DNA of 64,000 nucleotides from Anthoceros angustus (GCA_010909165.1 VJWM01000204.1:1-64000); one strand, 5' to 3'. Counted from the stretch's first letter, positions 46,428 to 58,514 are shown. Numbers and translations are program-made. The notes: generated from the sequence alone by a model not told the origin.

Positions 46428-47232
46428 ATGGAGTCCACAATGAAAATTGAAGAAGAATGTTTGAAGAAAGATACATATGTGGAAAATGTATCGGTGAAGG
46501 AGGTTTTTCCAAAGTCTATGAATGCTATGACAAATATATGGGAAAGATATTTTGCCCAAAATTATGAAAAATCTAAAGACATAAATGATGCAATATGTAG
46601 AGATCAACACTCTTGATCTCTTCCAAAATATTCTCATATTATTAACACAAAAGTGTTCATGAGGATATTGAACATATTTATATTGTGATGGAGCTATGTA
46701 CCAATGGTACACTAAAGGATGAACTAAAAAGGGGAGCTTATTGTGAAGAGGATGCAAAATACTTATGTTTAACCTAATGGAGGCAATCAATTTTGCCACA
46801 GGCATAATGTTATGCATCGCGATTTGAAATAGGTAATATACTATTACTTAGCCGTCTCAAAGTCATACTAGCGAGACTTTGGTTTTATACTTCCATGTCT
46901 CCAAACGAACATGAATTATTATGCGGGGCTGCGAACCCCATGTTACATGGCTCGAGGTATTGGAGTCGGACGATGTAAACATAAGCTATACTTCAAAAGC
47001 CGATATTTGGAGCCAGTCATTTTGTATGAAGTTTTAACCTAAATCGTCCTTATATAGGATATGAGTTCTAACGTAAAAGAAGAATGGATAACTCAATTGG
47101 ACCTAGATGAGTGGCCCAACATGTCACGAATGAAAGATCTACTACACTCAATGTTACATTTAGAACAAGAGTGTACCGGATTTGTGACAAGTTCTAAACC
47201 ATTCTTGGTTTTGCTCGCTATCTTATATATGA
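46428..47232 (+). pseudogene. Ser/Thr protein kinase, array copy 8, frame-broken
   Basis: The frame shifts at once (GAAGAAGAATG instead of GAAGTGAGAATG near 46448). The K-P-A-N site is altered to AAATAGGTAATATA (near 46827), and six bases are gone at S-A-G (near 47011). TGA at 47230-47232. The most damaged full-length copy. Confidence 0.75.
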
Positions 47233-47782
47233 AGATAGTAATTTTATTATATAAGAACTTTTATTTGTATTATATATTTTAATATAATGATTTTTATTTT
47301 AACTTTATTCATAATTTCATTAAACCACTCTTGGGGCTCTTTCTTGTGAAAGTCTTCAAGCCATCTGCGGCGCATGAAAATTGATGTAGTGAAGCTAAGA
47401 TTGGAGTATATCGCTATGTGTTTAGCCTTGAGTGTCTTTTGGTCATTGTCATAGCATGGCATAATAGCATCGGACAATTTCTTCTTCTATAGCTACGCAT
47501 ATTATAGTTACTAAATCGCATGTTAGAATCTTGACGGGTTCGCAAACCCCGATCTGCGGCTCTAAGCGCTCACGTGTTTGGACGACCACACCAAGGGTGT
47601 GCGAATGTTTTGAATCATGAGCGAGCAAGTGAGCGTGGCGGAGTGTGAAGATGGCGGCGTCGAGAAGGAAAATTGGCATTTAGGGCTGGAAACTATTGTT
47701 GAAGTCCCACCTTGCGAGCCGTCCACGAGAACTCCCCACCAGGCAATGGACACCCGTGCAGAAGCCATCACACAAAAGCATG
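47233..47782 (+). other. 3' tail and conserved spacer, unit 8
   Basis: AT-rich tail and spacer. No gene seen. Confidence 0.5.
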
Positions 47783-48251
47783 GTAGGCTTTAGCACAGCC
47801 TTGATGAACTGGAGAAATCCTTGCCCATGGCCCCGTGAGTCTCGATGGCAAGGGGATGAAGGCGTGGCCCTTCTTGCATGGGCGAGTACTTGTGAGCTCG
47901 TTGTCGCGCATCTCCGCCACCCAACCCGGAGGGTTGATGATGGCGTGCTGCGCGGTGTCCCTGTCCCCATTACGGCCACATCCACACGACACGGTCCCCT
48001 CGTGAGAACATGGCGTCGCGGACGGGCGTGATGCGTGGCAATGCGCTGCCCGTTGGAGAGCGAGGGCTACGTGACAGTCTAAAGAGAGCAAAGGTTGGAC
48101 CAAACCAGGCGGAACCTCATTCGGTAGAAAAAGAAGCCGACTCGAAATACCTTGATGCAAGGTCGGGCTAGAAGCCATGAACACGCTCCCTTCCCGAGCA
48201 AGAGCGGGCGAGCTCGGAGTCAAGGAATGGAGGAATCGAGGAGCAAAGCCA
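47783..48251 (-). pseudogene. Non-LTR remnant, unit 8, first partial copy
   Basis: Runs from the FLQFIKAVLKPT block up to FAPRFLHSL. It is fused at AAGCCA (48246-48251) to the kinase 3' spacer. Confidence 0.45.
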
Positions 48252-48668
48252 TGCAAGCGATCATGAAATTGATGTAGTGAAGCTAAGATTGGAGTATATC
48301 GCTATGTGTTTAGCTGAGTGCGTTTTGGTCATTGTCATAGCATGGCATAATAGCATCGGACAATTTCTTCTTCTATAGCTACGATATTATAGTTACTAAA
48401 TCGCATGTTAGAATCTTGACGGGTTCGCAAACCCCGATTCTGCTCTAAGCACTCAACGTGCTAGGGGCGACCACACCAAGGGTGTGCGAATGTTTTGAAT
48501 CATGAGCCGAGCAAGGTGACGTGGCTGGCGGAGTGTGAAGATGGCGCGCGAGAAGGAAAATTGGCATTTAGGGGGCATTGTTGAAGTCCCACCTTGCGCC
48601 ACGAGAGAACTCCTAGCTGCGGCAATGGACACCCGTTGCTGAAAAATCACACAAGAAAAGGGGGGGCG
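48252..48668 (+). other. Repeated spacer segment after fusion, unit 8
   Basis: Second pass through the spacer from TGCAAGCGATCATGAAATTG to the CACACAAGAAAAGG end. It is part of a local duplication of about 900 bp. Confidence 0.8.
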
Positions 48669-49402
48669 GCTTGGTAGGCTTTAGCACAGCCTTGATGAAC
48701 TGGAGAAATCCTTGCCCATGGCCCCGTGAGTCTCGATGGCAAGGGGATGAAGGCGTGGCCCTTCTTGCATGGGCGAGTACTTGTGAGCTCGTTGTCGCGC
48801 ATCTCCGCCACCCAACCCGGAGGGTTGATGATGGCGTGCTGCGCAGTCGGGCAAGGTGCATTGCACCCACATCTGGCACTGGTCCCCTCGCCGAGAACAT
48901 GGCGTCGCGGCGTGATGCGTGGCAATGCGCTGCCCGTTGGAGAGCGAGGGCTACGTGACAGTCTAAAGAGAGCCAAAGGTTGGACCAAACCAAAGTGAAC
49001 CTCATGTAGAAAAAGAAGCCGGGCACTCGAAATACCTTGATGCAAGGTCGGGCTAGAAGCCATGAACACTGCTCCTTCCCGAGCAAAACAGAGAGGCGAG
49101 CTCTGGTCAAGGAATGGAGGAATCGAGGAGCAAAGCCAGCGTGCCCATACAAGTTTCTTCTCATGGAGGCCAAAAACGGCCGTCTGAGCGAGGGCCGATG
49201 ACCGCCCTAGCCTCGGGAGGATAGGACACTAGCCAATCTTAAGGACAAGCATGCAAGGGAAGGCGCCTCCTCGGCCGAGGGCGAAGGCCTTGAAGATGCG
49301 GTAATCCCTGTGGGATTAGGAAATGGGAGGCCTAGATGCGGGTTGAGAGGACCAAGCTCGTTGCGGATGCCTTGCGGCGCACTCTAAGGGGCTCTTGGGC
49401 GG
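48669..49402 (-). pseudogene. Non-LTR retrotransposon-like remnant, unit 8, full copy
   Basis: A 186-codon minus frame (48613-49173) covers RNLYGHAGFAPRFLHSLT, SWLLARPCIKVFRVPGFFFY and RDSRGHGQGFLQFIKAVLKP. This is the longest continuous read of the remnant and shares the same frame over most of its length. Confidence 0.5.
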
Positions 49403-49828
49403 TAAGCAATTGCATTCATGTGAGCACTTCCTCAACGGACAACCAAGCAAAACAAGTCTAATATGCAAATACCAATTTGTAACACTAGGAGAGAGTAGCT
49501 TGCGTTGTGGTTTTCCTCCCACACTCTCCCCACGAGAACAACACGCAAATCGGCATGGCTCTGCGTGATAGCTTTGGCCTCCTCACAACTCTCTTGCAGT
49601 ATATGTAGAGGACAAGGACAAGTTATGATGTGAGCTTGTCCTTTGTGAAAGGGTCTATATAGATATACTAGGCCGCATTGGCATATTCCTAAGATATCCT
49701 ATGGCGGATAGGAAATATCCAAAGAATACACCATAATATGCAAGGAATATGCTAAAGCATATAACTTGTGTTTATCCACTTAGTTATTGCTAACCGTGTT
49801 TAATTAAGAATGATGCTTAATTAACATA
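49403..49828. other. Second spacer, unit 8
   Basis: Conserved spacer with the ATATGC-TAAA-GCATAT inverted repeat near 49747. No gene seen. Confidence 0.5.
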
Positions 49829-50166
49829 ACCACTTATATTAATTAATTAATACTAATAACTTACTTAATGATAAGTCATTAGATTAATTAATGCTAGATA
49901 TAAATGAATTTAACCACTATATTAATTAATTAATACTAATACTTACTTAATGATAAGTCATTAGATTAATTAATGCTAGATATAAATGAATTTAACCACT
50001 TCATATTAATTAATTAATACTAATACTTACTTAATGATAAGTCATTAGATTAATTAATGCTAGATATAAATGAATTTAACCACTTCATATTAATTAATTA
50101 ATACTAATTACTTACTTAATGATAAGTCATTAGATTAATTAATGCTAGATATAAATGAATTTAACA
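49829..50166 (+). repeat. AT-rich minisatellite, 4 copies
   Basis: Copies start at about 49829, 49912, 49995 and 50079. Confidence 0.9.
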
Positions 50167-50283
50167 TAAATCAGCAGCACTATCTCTTTCTAAAATAGAT
50201 GCCAATATACCAATCGACACACAGCCGTTGAAAATTTACCAATTTACTAGTTGCCAATATGAAGCCCGTAGTTTCTCATGGGG

Positions 50284-50290
50284 TATAAAT
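50284..50290 (+). promoter_or_regulatory. TATA box of kinase unit 9
   Basis: TATAAATGGGCGAGAC. The only promoter upstream of both copies 9 and 10. Confidence 0.7.
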
Positions 50291-50314
50291 GGGCGAGACT
50301 TAAAATCGCTCGGA

Positions 50315-51225
50315 CTCGAACTTCAAATCTTGTTATCCATTCTTCTTGCATGTAACTTTTCATAATTCTATGATCTACTGATTGTTAAGGTTTGTTCAAT
50401 GAAGATTGATGTTCTCCTTCAGAGGGATGAGTTTATGCATGTATATTCCTATGTGTGCTACGAATTCATTCTCTCTACTTGTTCTCTGAGTTTCCCTAGA
50501 GGGCACGTAATTACCCAAAGGCGAGACCTAAACCGAAAGATTTCCTCCCATGAACTTAAAAATCTCACATTCTTGCAAATATCTTTTAATAATCGTGTGA
50601 TCTACGGTTGTTAAGGTATGTTCCATGAAGATTCATGTTCTCCTTTATAGAGGGATGGGTGTATGCATGTGTATTCAGTGTTAATTCATTCTTTCTACTT
50701 GTTCCCTCGGGTTTCCTAGAGGGCACGAATTACCCAAAGGCGAGACCTAAACCGAAAGATTTCCTCGCACCATGAACTTAAAAATCTCACATTCTTGCAA
50801 ATATCTTTTAATAATCGTGTGATCTACTTGTTAAGGTTTGTTCAATGAAGATTCATGTTCTCCTTTATAGAGGGATGAGTTTATGCATGTATATTCCTAT
50901 GTGTGCTAACGATTCATTCTCTCTACTTGTTCCTATGAGGTTTCCCTAGAGGGCACGGTACCCAAAGGCGAGACCTAAACCGAAGATTTCCTCCGCACCA
51001 TGAACTTAAAAATCTCACATTCTTGCAAATATCTTTTAATAATCGTGATCTACTTGTTAAGGTTTGTTCATGAAGATTCATGTTCTCCTTTATAGAGGAT
51101 GAGTTTATGCATGTATACGTGTGGAAGAATTCATTCTCTCTACTTGTTCCTAGTTTCTAGAACGTAAATTACCCAAAGGGGACCTAAACCGAAGAAATAC
51201 TCCTATTTATCAATCTTTTAAAATT
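50315..51225 (+). repeat. Exon 1 and leader cassettes of kinase copy 9 (4 introns)
   Basis: Intron-like starts at about 50390 (first A type), 50617 B, 50832 A and 51060 A. Confidence 0.85.
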
Positions 51226-51366
51226 ATGGAGTCCACAATGAAAATTGAAGTGAGAATGTTTGAAGAAAGATACATATGTGGAAAATGTATCGGTGAAGGA
51301 GGTTTTTCCAAAGTCTATGAATGCTATGACAAATATACGGAAAGATATTTGCCTGCAAAATTATGA
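51226..51366 (+). pseudogene. Kinase array copy 9, N-terminal stub
   Basis: About 47 codons: the start, IGEGGFSKV and the A-C-K lysine region. At TTATGA (51361-51366) it is joined to exon 1 of the next leader (TCTACTATTGTTAAGG). TATGA is shared by the two sides. Confidence 0.85.
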
Positions 51367-52232
51367 TCTACTATTGTTAAGGTTTGTTCAATGAAGATTG
51401 ATGTTCTCCTTACGGAGGGATGAGTTTATGCATGTATATTATTATGTGCTTCGAATTCATTCTCTCTACTTGTTCTCTGAGTTTCCCTAGAGGGCACGTA
51501 AATTACCCAAAGGCGAGACCTAAACCGAAAGATTTCCTCCGCCATGAACTTAAAAATCTCACATTCTTGCAAATATCTTTTAATAATCGTGTGATCTAAG
51601 TTAAGGTATGTTCCATGAAGATTCATGTTCTCCTTTATAGAGGGATGGGTGTATGCATGTGTATTCGGCGTGTTGAATTCATTCTTTCTACTTGTTCCCC
51701 TGGGTTTCCTAGAGGGCACGTAAATTACCCAAAGGCGAGACCTAAACCGAAAGATTTCCTCCCCACCATGAACTTAAAAATCTCACATTCTTGCAAATAT
51801 CTTTTAATAATCGTGATCTACTGATTGTTAAGGTTTGTTCAATGAAGATTCATGTTCTCCTTTATAGAGGGATGAGTTTATGCATGTATGTTCCTATGTG
51901 CTAACGAATTCATTCTCTCTACTTGTTCTCTGAGTTTCCCTAGAGGCACGTAAATTACCCAAAGGCGAGACCTAAACCAAAGATTTCCTCCGCACCATGA
52001 ACTTAAAAATCTCACATTCTTGCAAATATCTTTTAATAATCGTGTGATCTACTATTGTTGAGGTATGTTCCATGAAGATTCATGTTCTCCTTTATAGAGG
52101 ATGAGTTTATGCATGTATGTGTGCTAACGATTCATTCTTTCTACTTGTTCCTGGGTTTCCCTAGAGGGCACGTAAATTACCCAAAGGGACCTAAACCAAA
52201 GAAATACTCCTATTTATCAATCTTTTAAAATT
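51367..52232 (+). repeat. Leader cassettes of kinase copy 10 (4 introns), no own promoter
   Basis: Begins with the 3' end of exon 1 and the first A type intron marked by GATTGATG (about 51381). Then come B (51605), A (51830) and a hybrid with GTATGTTCC donor and A-type middle (52061). Confidence 0.85.
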
Positions 52233-53043
52233 ATGGAGTCCACAATGAAAATTGAAGTGAGAATGTTTGAAGAAAGATACATATGGAAAATGTATCGGTG
52301 AGGTTTTTCCAAAGTCTATGAATGCTATGACAAATGCGGAAAGATATTTGCCTGCAAAATTATGAAAAATCTAAAGACATAAATGATGCAATATGTAGAG
52401 AGATCAACACTCTTGATCTCTTCCAAAATATTCTCATATTATTAACACAAAAAGTGTTCATGAGGATATTGAACATATTTATATTGTGATGGAGCTATGT
52501 ACCAATGGTACACTAAAGGATGAACTAAAAAGGGGAGCTTATTGTGAAGAGGATGCAAAAATACTTATGTTTAACCTAATGGAGGCAATCAATTTTGCCA
52601 TGGCATAATGTTATGCATCGCGATTTGAAACCGCTAATATACTATTACTTAGCCGCCTCAAAGTCATACTAGCGAGACTTTGGTTTGTCTTCCATGTCTC
52701 CAAAACGAACATGAATTATTGTATGCAGAACCCCATGTTACATGGCTCGGAGGTATTGGAGTCGGAAGACGATGTAAACATAAGCTATACTTCAGAAGCC
52801 GATATTTGGAGCGCAGGAGTCATTTTGTATGAAGTTTTAACCGAAAATCGTCCTTACATAGGATATGAGTTCGACGCCGAAAAAGAAGAATGGATAACTC
52901 AATTGGACCTAGATGAGTGGCCCAACATCTCACACGAAGTGAAAGATCTACTACACTCAATGTTACATTTAGAACAAGAGTGTAGACCGGATGCGCAGCA
53001 AGTTCTAAACCATTCTTGGTTTTGCTCGCTATCTTATATATGA
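52233..53043 (+). CDS. Ser/Thr protein kinase, array copy 10, C-lobe intact
   Basis: A CDPK/PEPC-kinase-like Ser/Thr kinase, a soluble enzyme that would phosphorylate protein Ser/Thr; the substrate is unknown. From 52711 to the TGA at 53041-53043 one frame is open for 110 codons. It reads EVLESEDDVNISYTSEADIW, then SAGVILYEVLTENRPYIGYE (subdomains IX-X), EWPNISHEVKDLLHSMLHL and CRPDAQQVLNHSWF (subdomain XI Arg). No other copy has this whole stretch open. It also carries its own substitutions (ACTTCAGAAGCC, CCTTACATAGG, AACATCTCACAC). The N-lobe is broken: GT is lost near 52284, the glycine loop is shortened near 52300, and there are shifts at 52337 and at K-P-A-N. It has no EF-hands. It could be transcribed only from the unit 9 promoter. 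Confidence 0.75.
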
Positions 53044-53612
53044 AAGATAGTAATTTTATTATATAAGAACTTTTATTTGTATTATATATTTTTAATATAA
53101 TGATTTTTTATTTTAACTTTATTCATAATTTCATTAAACCACTCTTCAGTGCCTCTTTCTTGTGAGAAAGTCTTCAAGCCATGCAAGCGATCATGAAAAT
53201 TGATGTAGTGAAGATTGGAGTATATCGCTATGTGTTTAGCCTGAGTCTTGTTTGGTCATTGTCATGGCAGCATAATAGCATCGGACAATTTCTTCTTCTA
53301 TAGCTACGCATATTATAGTTACTAAATCGCATGTTAGAATCTTGACGGGTTCGCAAACCCCGATTTCTCGGCTCTAAGCGGGCGCTCAACGTAAGGGACG
53401 ACCACACCAAGGGTGTGCGAATGTTTTGAATCATGAGCGAGCAAGGTGAGCGGCGAGGCGGAGTGTGAAGATGGCGGCGTAGAAGGAAAATTGGCATTTA
53501 GGGTGGAACGGCTATTGTTGAAGTCCCACCTTGCGTCATCCACGGGGAGAACTCCTAGCCTGCGGGCAATGGACACCGTTGCAGAAGCCATCACACAAGA
53601 AAAGGGGGAGGC
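53044..53612 (+). other. 3' tail and conserved spacer, unit 10
   Basis: AT-rich tail and spacer. GGGTTCGCAAACCCC is at about 53347. Confidence 0.5.
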
Positions 53613-54355
53613 GGTAGGTAGCGCCTTGATGAACTGGAGAAATCCTTGCCCATGGCCCCGTGAGTCTCGATGGCAATGGGGATGAAGGCGTGGCCCTTCT
53701 TGCATGGGCGAGTACTTGTGAACGTTCGTTGTCGCGCATCTCTCCGCCACCCAACCGGAGGGTTGATGATGGCGATGCTGCGCGGTGTCCCGCAAGGTGC
53801 ATTACGGCACATCCACAACGTCCCCCCCTGGTCGAGAACATGGCGTCGCGGACGGCGTGATCTTGCAACGCCACATTGGTGGAGCGAGGGCTCTGGGTCT
53901 AAAGAGAGCGCCAAAGGTTGGACCAAACCAGTGAACCTCATCGCAGTAGAAAAAGAAGCCGGTGAGACTCGAACTACCTTGATGCAAGGTCGCGCTAGAA
54001 GCCATGAACCTGCTCCTTCCCGAGCAAGAGCGGAGGCGAGCTCGAGCTGGTCAAGGAATGGAGGAATCGAGGAGCAAAGCCCGGTGCCGTGCCCATACAA
54101 GTTTCTTCTCATGGAGGAGGCCAAAAGCCTTACGTCGCAGAGAACGAGGACGAATGCGGCATGACCGCCTAGCCTCGGAGGATAGGACACTAGCCAATCT
54201 TAAGGACAAGCATGCAAGGGAAGGCGCCTCCTCGGCCGAGACGAAGGCCTTGAAGATGCGGTAATCCCTGGATTAGGAAATGGGAGGCCTAGATGCGGGT
54301 TGAGAGGACCAGCTCAGGCCTGCCGATGCCTTGCAGGCGTGGCCGCTCTTCGAGT
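53613..54355 (-). pseudogene. Non-LTR retrotransposon-like remnant, unit 10
   Basis: The minus frame 53591-54190 is open for 199 codons and contains IETHGAMGKDFSSSSR and SWLLARPCIKVVRVSPASF. The A-S-F-S-T-A-M-R-F block (near 53940) shows the F-S-T-A-M-R-F motif most clearly. Confidence 0.5.
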
Positions 54356-54762
54356 AGCAATTGCATTCATGTGAGCACTTCCTCAACGGACAACCAAGCA
54401 AAACAAGTCTAATATGCAAATACCAATTTGTAACACTAGGAGAGAGTAGCTTGCGTTGTGGTTTTCCTCCTCACGAGAACAACACGCAAATTCGTACATG
54501 GCTCTGGGGTGATAGCTTTGGCCTCCTCACAACTCTCATTGCATATGTAGAGGACAAGTTATGATGTGAGCTTGTCCTGTGAAGGGTCTATATAGATATA
54601 CTAGGCCTTGGCGTTGGCATATTCCTAAGATATCCTATTGGCATATACGAAATATCCAAAGAATACACCATAATATGCAAGGAATATGCTAAAGCATATA
54701 ACTTGTGTTTATCCACTTAGTTATTGCTAACCGTGTTTAATTAATTGATCGATGCTTAATTA
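54356..54762. other. Second spacer, unit 10
   Basis: Conserved spacer with the ATATGC-TAAA-GCATAT inverted repeat near 54685. No gene seen. Confidence 0.5.
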
Positions 54763-55018
54763 ACCACTTCATATTAATTAATTAATACTAATAACTTACT
54801 TAATGATAAGTCATTAGATTAATTAATGCTAGATATAAATGAATTTAACCACTTCATATTAATTAATTAATACTAATAACTTACTTAATGATAAGTCATT
54901 AGATTAATTAATGAATATAAATGAATTTAACCACTTCATATTAATTAATTAATACTAATAACTTACTTAATGATAAGTCATTAGATTAATTAATGCTAGA
55001 TATAAATGAATTTAACAT
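54763..55018 (+). repeat. AT-rich minisatellite, 3 copies
   Basis: Copies start at about 54763, 54848 and 54930. Confidence 0.9.
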
Positions 55019-55129
55019 AAATCAGCAGCACTATCTCTTTCTAAAATAGATGCCAATATACCAATCGACAATTGAAAATTTACCAATTTACTAGTTGCCA
55101 ATATATGAAGCCGGTAGTTTCTCATGGGG

Positions 55130-55136
55130 TATAAAT
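55130..55136 (+). promoter_or_regulatory. TATA box of kinase unit 11
   Basis: TATAAATGGGCGAGAC in the conserved promoter block. Confidence 0.7.
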
Positions 55137-55159
55137 GGGCGAGACTTAAAATCCAAGCT

Positions 55160-56300
55160 GCTCGACTCGAACTTCAAATCTTGTTATCCATTCTTCTTGC
55201 ATGTAACTTTTCATAATTCTATGATCTACGGTTGTTAAGGTTTGTTCAATGAAGATTGATGTTCTCCTTACGAGGGATGAGTTTATGCATGTATATTCCT
55301 ATGTGCTAACAATTCATTCTCTCTACTTGTTGTTTCTAGAGGGCACGTAAATTACCCAAAGGCGAGACCTAAAGATTTCCTCCGCCATGAACTTAAAAAT
55401 CTCACATTCTTGCAAATATCTTTTAATAATCGGTGATCTACTGTTGTTAAGGTATGTTCCATGAAGATTCATGTTCTCCTTTATAGAGGGATGGGTGTAT
55501 GCATGTGTATTCCGCGTGTTAATTCATTCTTTCTACTTGTTCCCTGGGTTTCCTAGAGGGCACGTAAATTACCCAAAGGCGAGACCTAAACCGAAAGATT
55601 TCCTCACCATGAACTTAAAAATCTCACATTCTTGCAAATATCCTTTAATAATCGTGTGATCTACATTGTTAAGGTTTGTTCAATGAAGATTCATGTTCTC
55701 CTTTATAGAGGGATGAGTTTATGCATGTATGTTCCTGTGTGCTAACGATTCATTCTCTCTACTTGTTCTCCTGCGGTTTCCCTAGAGGGCACGAATTACC
55801 CAAAGGGCGAGACCTAAACCGAAGATTTCCTCCGCACCATGAACTTAAAAATCTCACATTCTTGCAAATATCTTTTAATCGTGTGATCTATTGTTAAGGT
55901 ATGTTCCATGAAGATTCATGTTCTCCTTTATAGAGGATGGGTGTATGCATGTGTATTCGGTGTTAACGAATTCATTCTTTCTACTTGTTCTCTGGGTTTC
56001 CCTAGAGGGCACGTCGTACCCAAAGGGCGAGACCTAAACCAAAGATTTCCTCCGCACCATGAACTTAAAAATCTCACATTCTTGCAAATATCTTTTAATA
56101 ATCGTGTGATCTATTGTTAAGGTTTGTTCAATGAAGATTCATGTTCTCCTTTATAGAGGATGAGTTTATGCATGTATGTTCCTGTGTGCTAACGAATTCA
56201 TTCTCTCTACTTGTTCCCTGAGTTTCCCTAGAGACGTAAATTACCCAAAGGCGGGACCTAAACCAAAAGAAATACTCCTATTTATCAATCTTTTAAAATT
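55160..56300 (+). repeat. Exon 1 and leader cassettes of kinase copy 11 (5 introns)
   Basis: Intron-like starts at about 55238 (first A type), 55451 B, 55671 A, 55896 B and 56120 A. Confidence 0.85.
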
Positions 56301-57092
56301 ATGGAGTCCACAATGAAAATTGAAGTGAGAATGTTTGAAGAAAGATACATATGTGGAAAATGTATCGGTGAAGGAGGTTTTTCCAAAGTCTATGAATGCT
56401 ATGACAAATATACGGAAAGATATTTGCCTGCAAAATTATGAAAAATCTAAAGACATAAATGATGCAATATGTAGAGATCAACACTCTTCGATCTCTTCCA
56501 AAATATTCTCATATTATTAACACAAAAGTGTTCATGAGGATATTGAACATATTTATATTGTGATGGAGCTATGTACCAATGGTACACTAAAGGATGAACT
56601 AAAAAGGGGAGCTTATTGTGAAGAGGATGCAAAATACTTATGTTTAACCTAATGGAGGCAATCAATTTTGCCAGGCATAATGTTATGCATCGCGATTTGA
56701 AACCGGCTAATATACTATTATTTAGCCGCTCAAAGTCATACTAGCAGACTTTGTTCTCCATGTCTCCAAAACGAACATGAATTATTAAGTAGGAACCCCA
56801 TGTTACATGGCTGGAGGTATTGGAGTCGAGAAGGATGTAAACATAAGCTATACTTCAAAAGCCGATATTTGGAGCGCAGGAGTCATTTTGTATGAAGTTT
56901 TAACCGAAATCGTCCTTATATAGGATATGAGTTCGAAAAAAGAAGAATGGATAACTCAATTGGACCTAGATGAGTGGCCCAACATGTCACAGTGAAAGAT
57001 CTACTACACTCAATGTTACATTTAGAACAAGAGTGTAGATCTTGTGACAAGTTCTAAACCATTCTTGGTTTTGCTCGCTATCTTATATATGA
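56301..57092 (+). pseudogene. Ser/Thr protein kinase, array copy 11, frame-broken
   Basis: The N-lobe is open to Y-D-K-Y-T including IGEGGFSKV. CCGG is complete at K-P-A-N (near 56703). The activation segment is heavily shortened (GCAGACTTTGTTCTCC near 56743, AAGTAGGAACCCC near 56787), and A-P-E has lost two bases. TGA at 57090-57092. Confidence 0.75.
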
Positions 57093-57655
57093 AAGATAGT
57101 AATTTTATTATATAAGAACTTTTATTTGTATTATATATTTTTAATATAATGATTTTTTATTTTAACTTTATTCATAATTTCATTAAACCACTCTTCAGTG
57201 CCTCTTTCTTGTGAGAAAGTCTTCAAGCCATGCAAGCGGCAGTCATGAAATTGATGTAGTGAAGCTGAGATTGGAGTATATCGCTATGTATTTAGCCAGT
57301 GAGTGCTGTTTTGGTCATTGTCATAGCATGGCATAATAGCATCGGGACAATTTCTTCTTCTATAGCTACGCATATTATAGTTACTAAATCGCATGTTAGA
57401 ATCTTGACGGGTTCGCAAACCCCGACTACTCTCGCTCAACGTGCTTGTGGGACGATCACACCAAGGGTGTGCGAATGTTTTGAATCATGAGCGAGCAAGT
57501 GAAACGTGGCCGAGGCGGAGTGTGAAGATGGCGGCGCGAGAAGGAAAATTGGCATTTAGGGTGGAAACGGCTATTGTTGAAGTCCCACCTTGCGGCCCAG
57601 AGAGAACTCCTAGCACAGGGCAATGGACACCTGCGAAGAAGCCATCACACAAGAA
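57093..57655 (+). other. 3' tail and conserved spacer, unit 11, fused to the next kinase
   Basis: AT-rich tail and spacer with GGGTTCGCAAACCCC near 57409. At CACAAGAAAAGG (about 57648-57659) it joins the start of the kinase exon of copy 12. The non-LTR block, second spacer, minisatellite, promoter and cassettes are all skipped. Confidence 0.8.
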
Positions 57656-58514
57656 AAGGCGGGACCTAAACCGAAAGAAATACTCCTATTTATCAATCTT
57701 TAAAATTATGGAGTCCACAATGAAATTGAAGTGAGAATGTTTGAAGAAAGATACATATGTGGAAAATGTATCGGTGAAGGAGGTTTTTCCAAAGTCTATG
57801 AATGCTATGACAAATATACGGAAAGATATTTGCCTGCAAAATTATGAAAAATCTAAAGACATAAATGATGCAATATGTAGAGAGATCAACACTCTTGATC
57901 TCTTCCAAAATATTCTCATATTATTAACACAAAAGTGTTCATGAGGATATTGAACATATTTATATTGTGATGGAGCTATGTACCAATGGTACACTAAAGG
58001 ATGAACTAAAAAGGGGAGCTTATTGTGAAGAGGATGCAAAATACTTATGTTTAACCTAATGGAGGCAATCAATTTTGCCAGGGCATAATGTTATGCATCG
58101 CGATTTGAAACCGCTAATATACTATTACTTAGCTCAAAGTCATACTAGCAGACTTTGGTTTGTCTGCTCCATGTCTCCAAAACGAACATGAATTATTGTG
58201 TGGGAGCTAGAACCCCATGTTACATGGCTCCGGAGGTATTGGAGTCAAGACGATGTAAACATAAGCTATACTTCAAAAGCCGATATTTGGAGCGCAGAGT
58301 CATTTTGTATGAAGTTTTAACCGAAATCGTCCTTATATAGGATATGAGTTCGACGAAAAGAAGAATGGATAACTCAATTGGACCTAGATGAGTGGCCCAA
58401 CATGTCACACGGTGAAAGATCTACTACACTCAATGTTACATTTAGAACAAGAGTGTAGACCGGATGCAGCAAGTTCTAAACCATTCTTGGTTTTGCTCGC
58501 TATCTTATATATGA
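57656..58514 (+). pseudogene. Ser/Thr protein kinase, array copy 12, no promoter or leader
   Basis: The kinase exon start (GGCGGGACCTAAACCG) is attached directly to upstream spacer; ATG is at 57708. One A is missing in ATGAAATTGAAG. This copy keeps CCGG at A-P-E, so PCYMAPEVLES is readable near 58210-58245. It is broken at K-P-A-N. TGA at 58512-58514. Expression would need read-through from copy 11. Confidence 0.75.

Noticed and set aside
52233-53170. Full calcium-dependent kinase (CDPK) with EF-hands
   Set aside because: The frame stops right after the kinase domain, and the DNA after it is AT-rich tail with no EF-hand coding.
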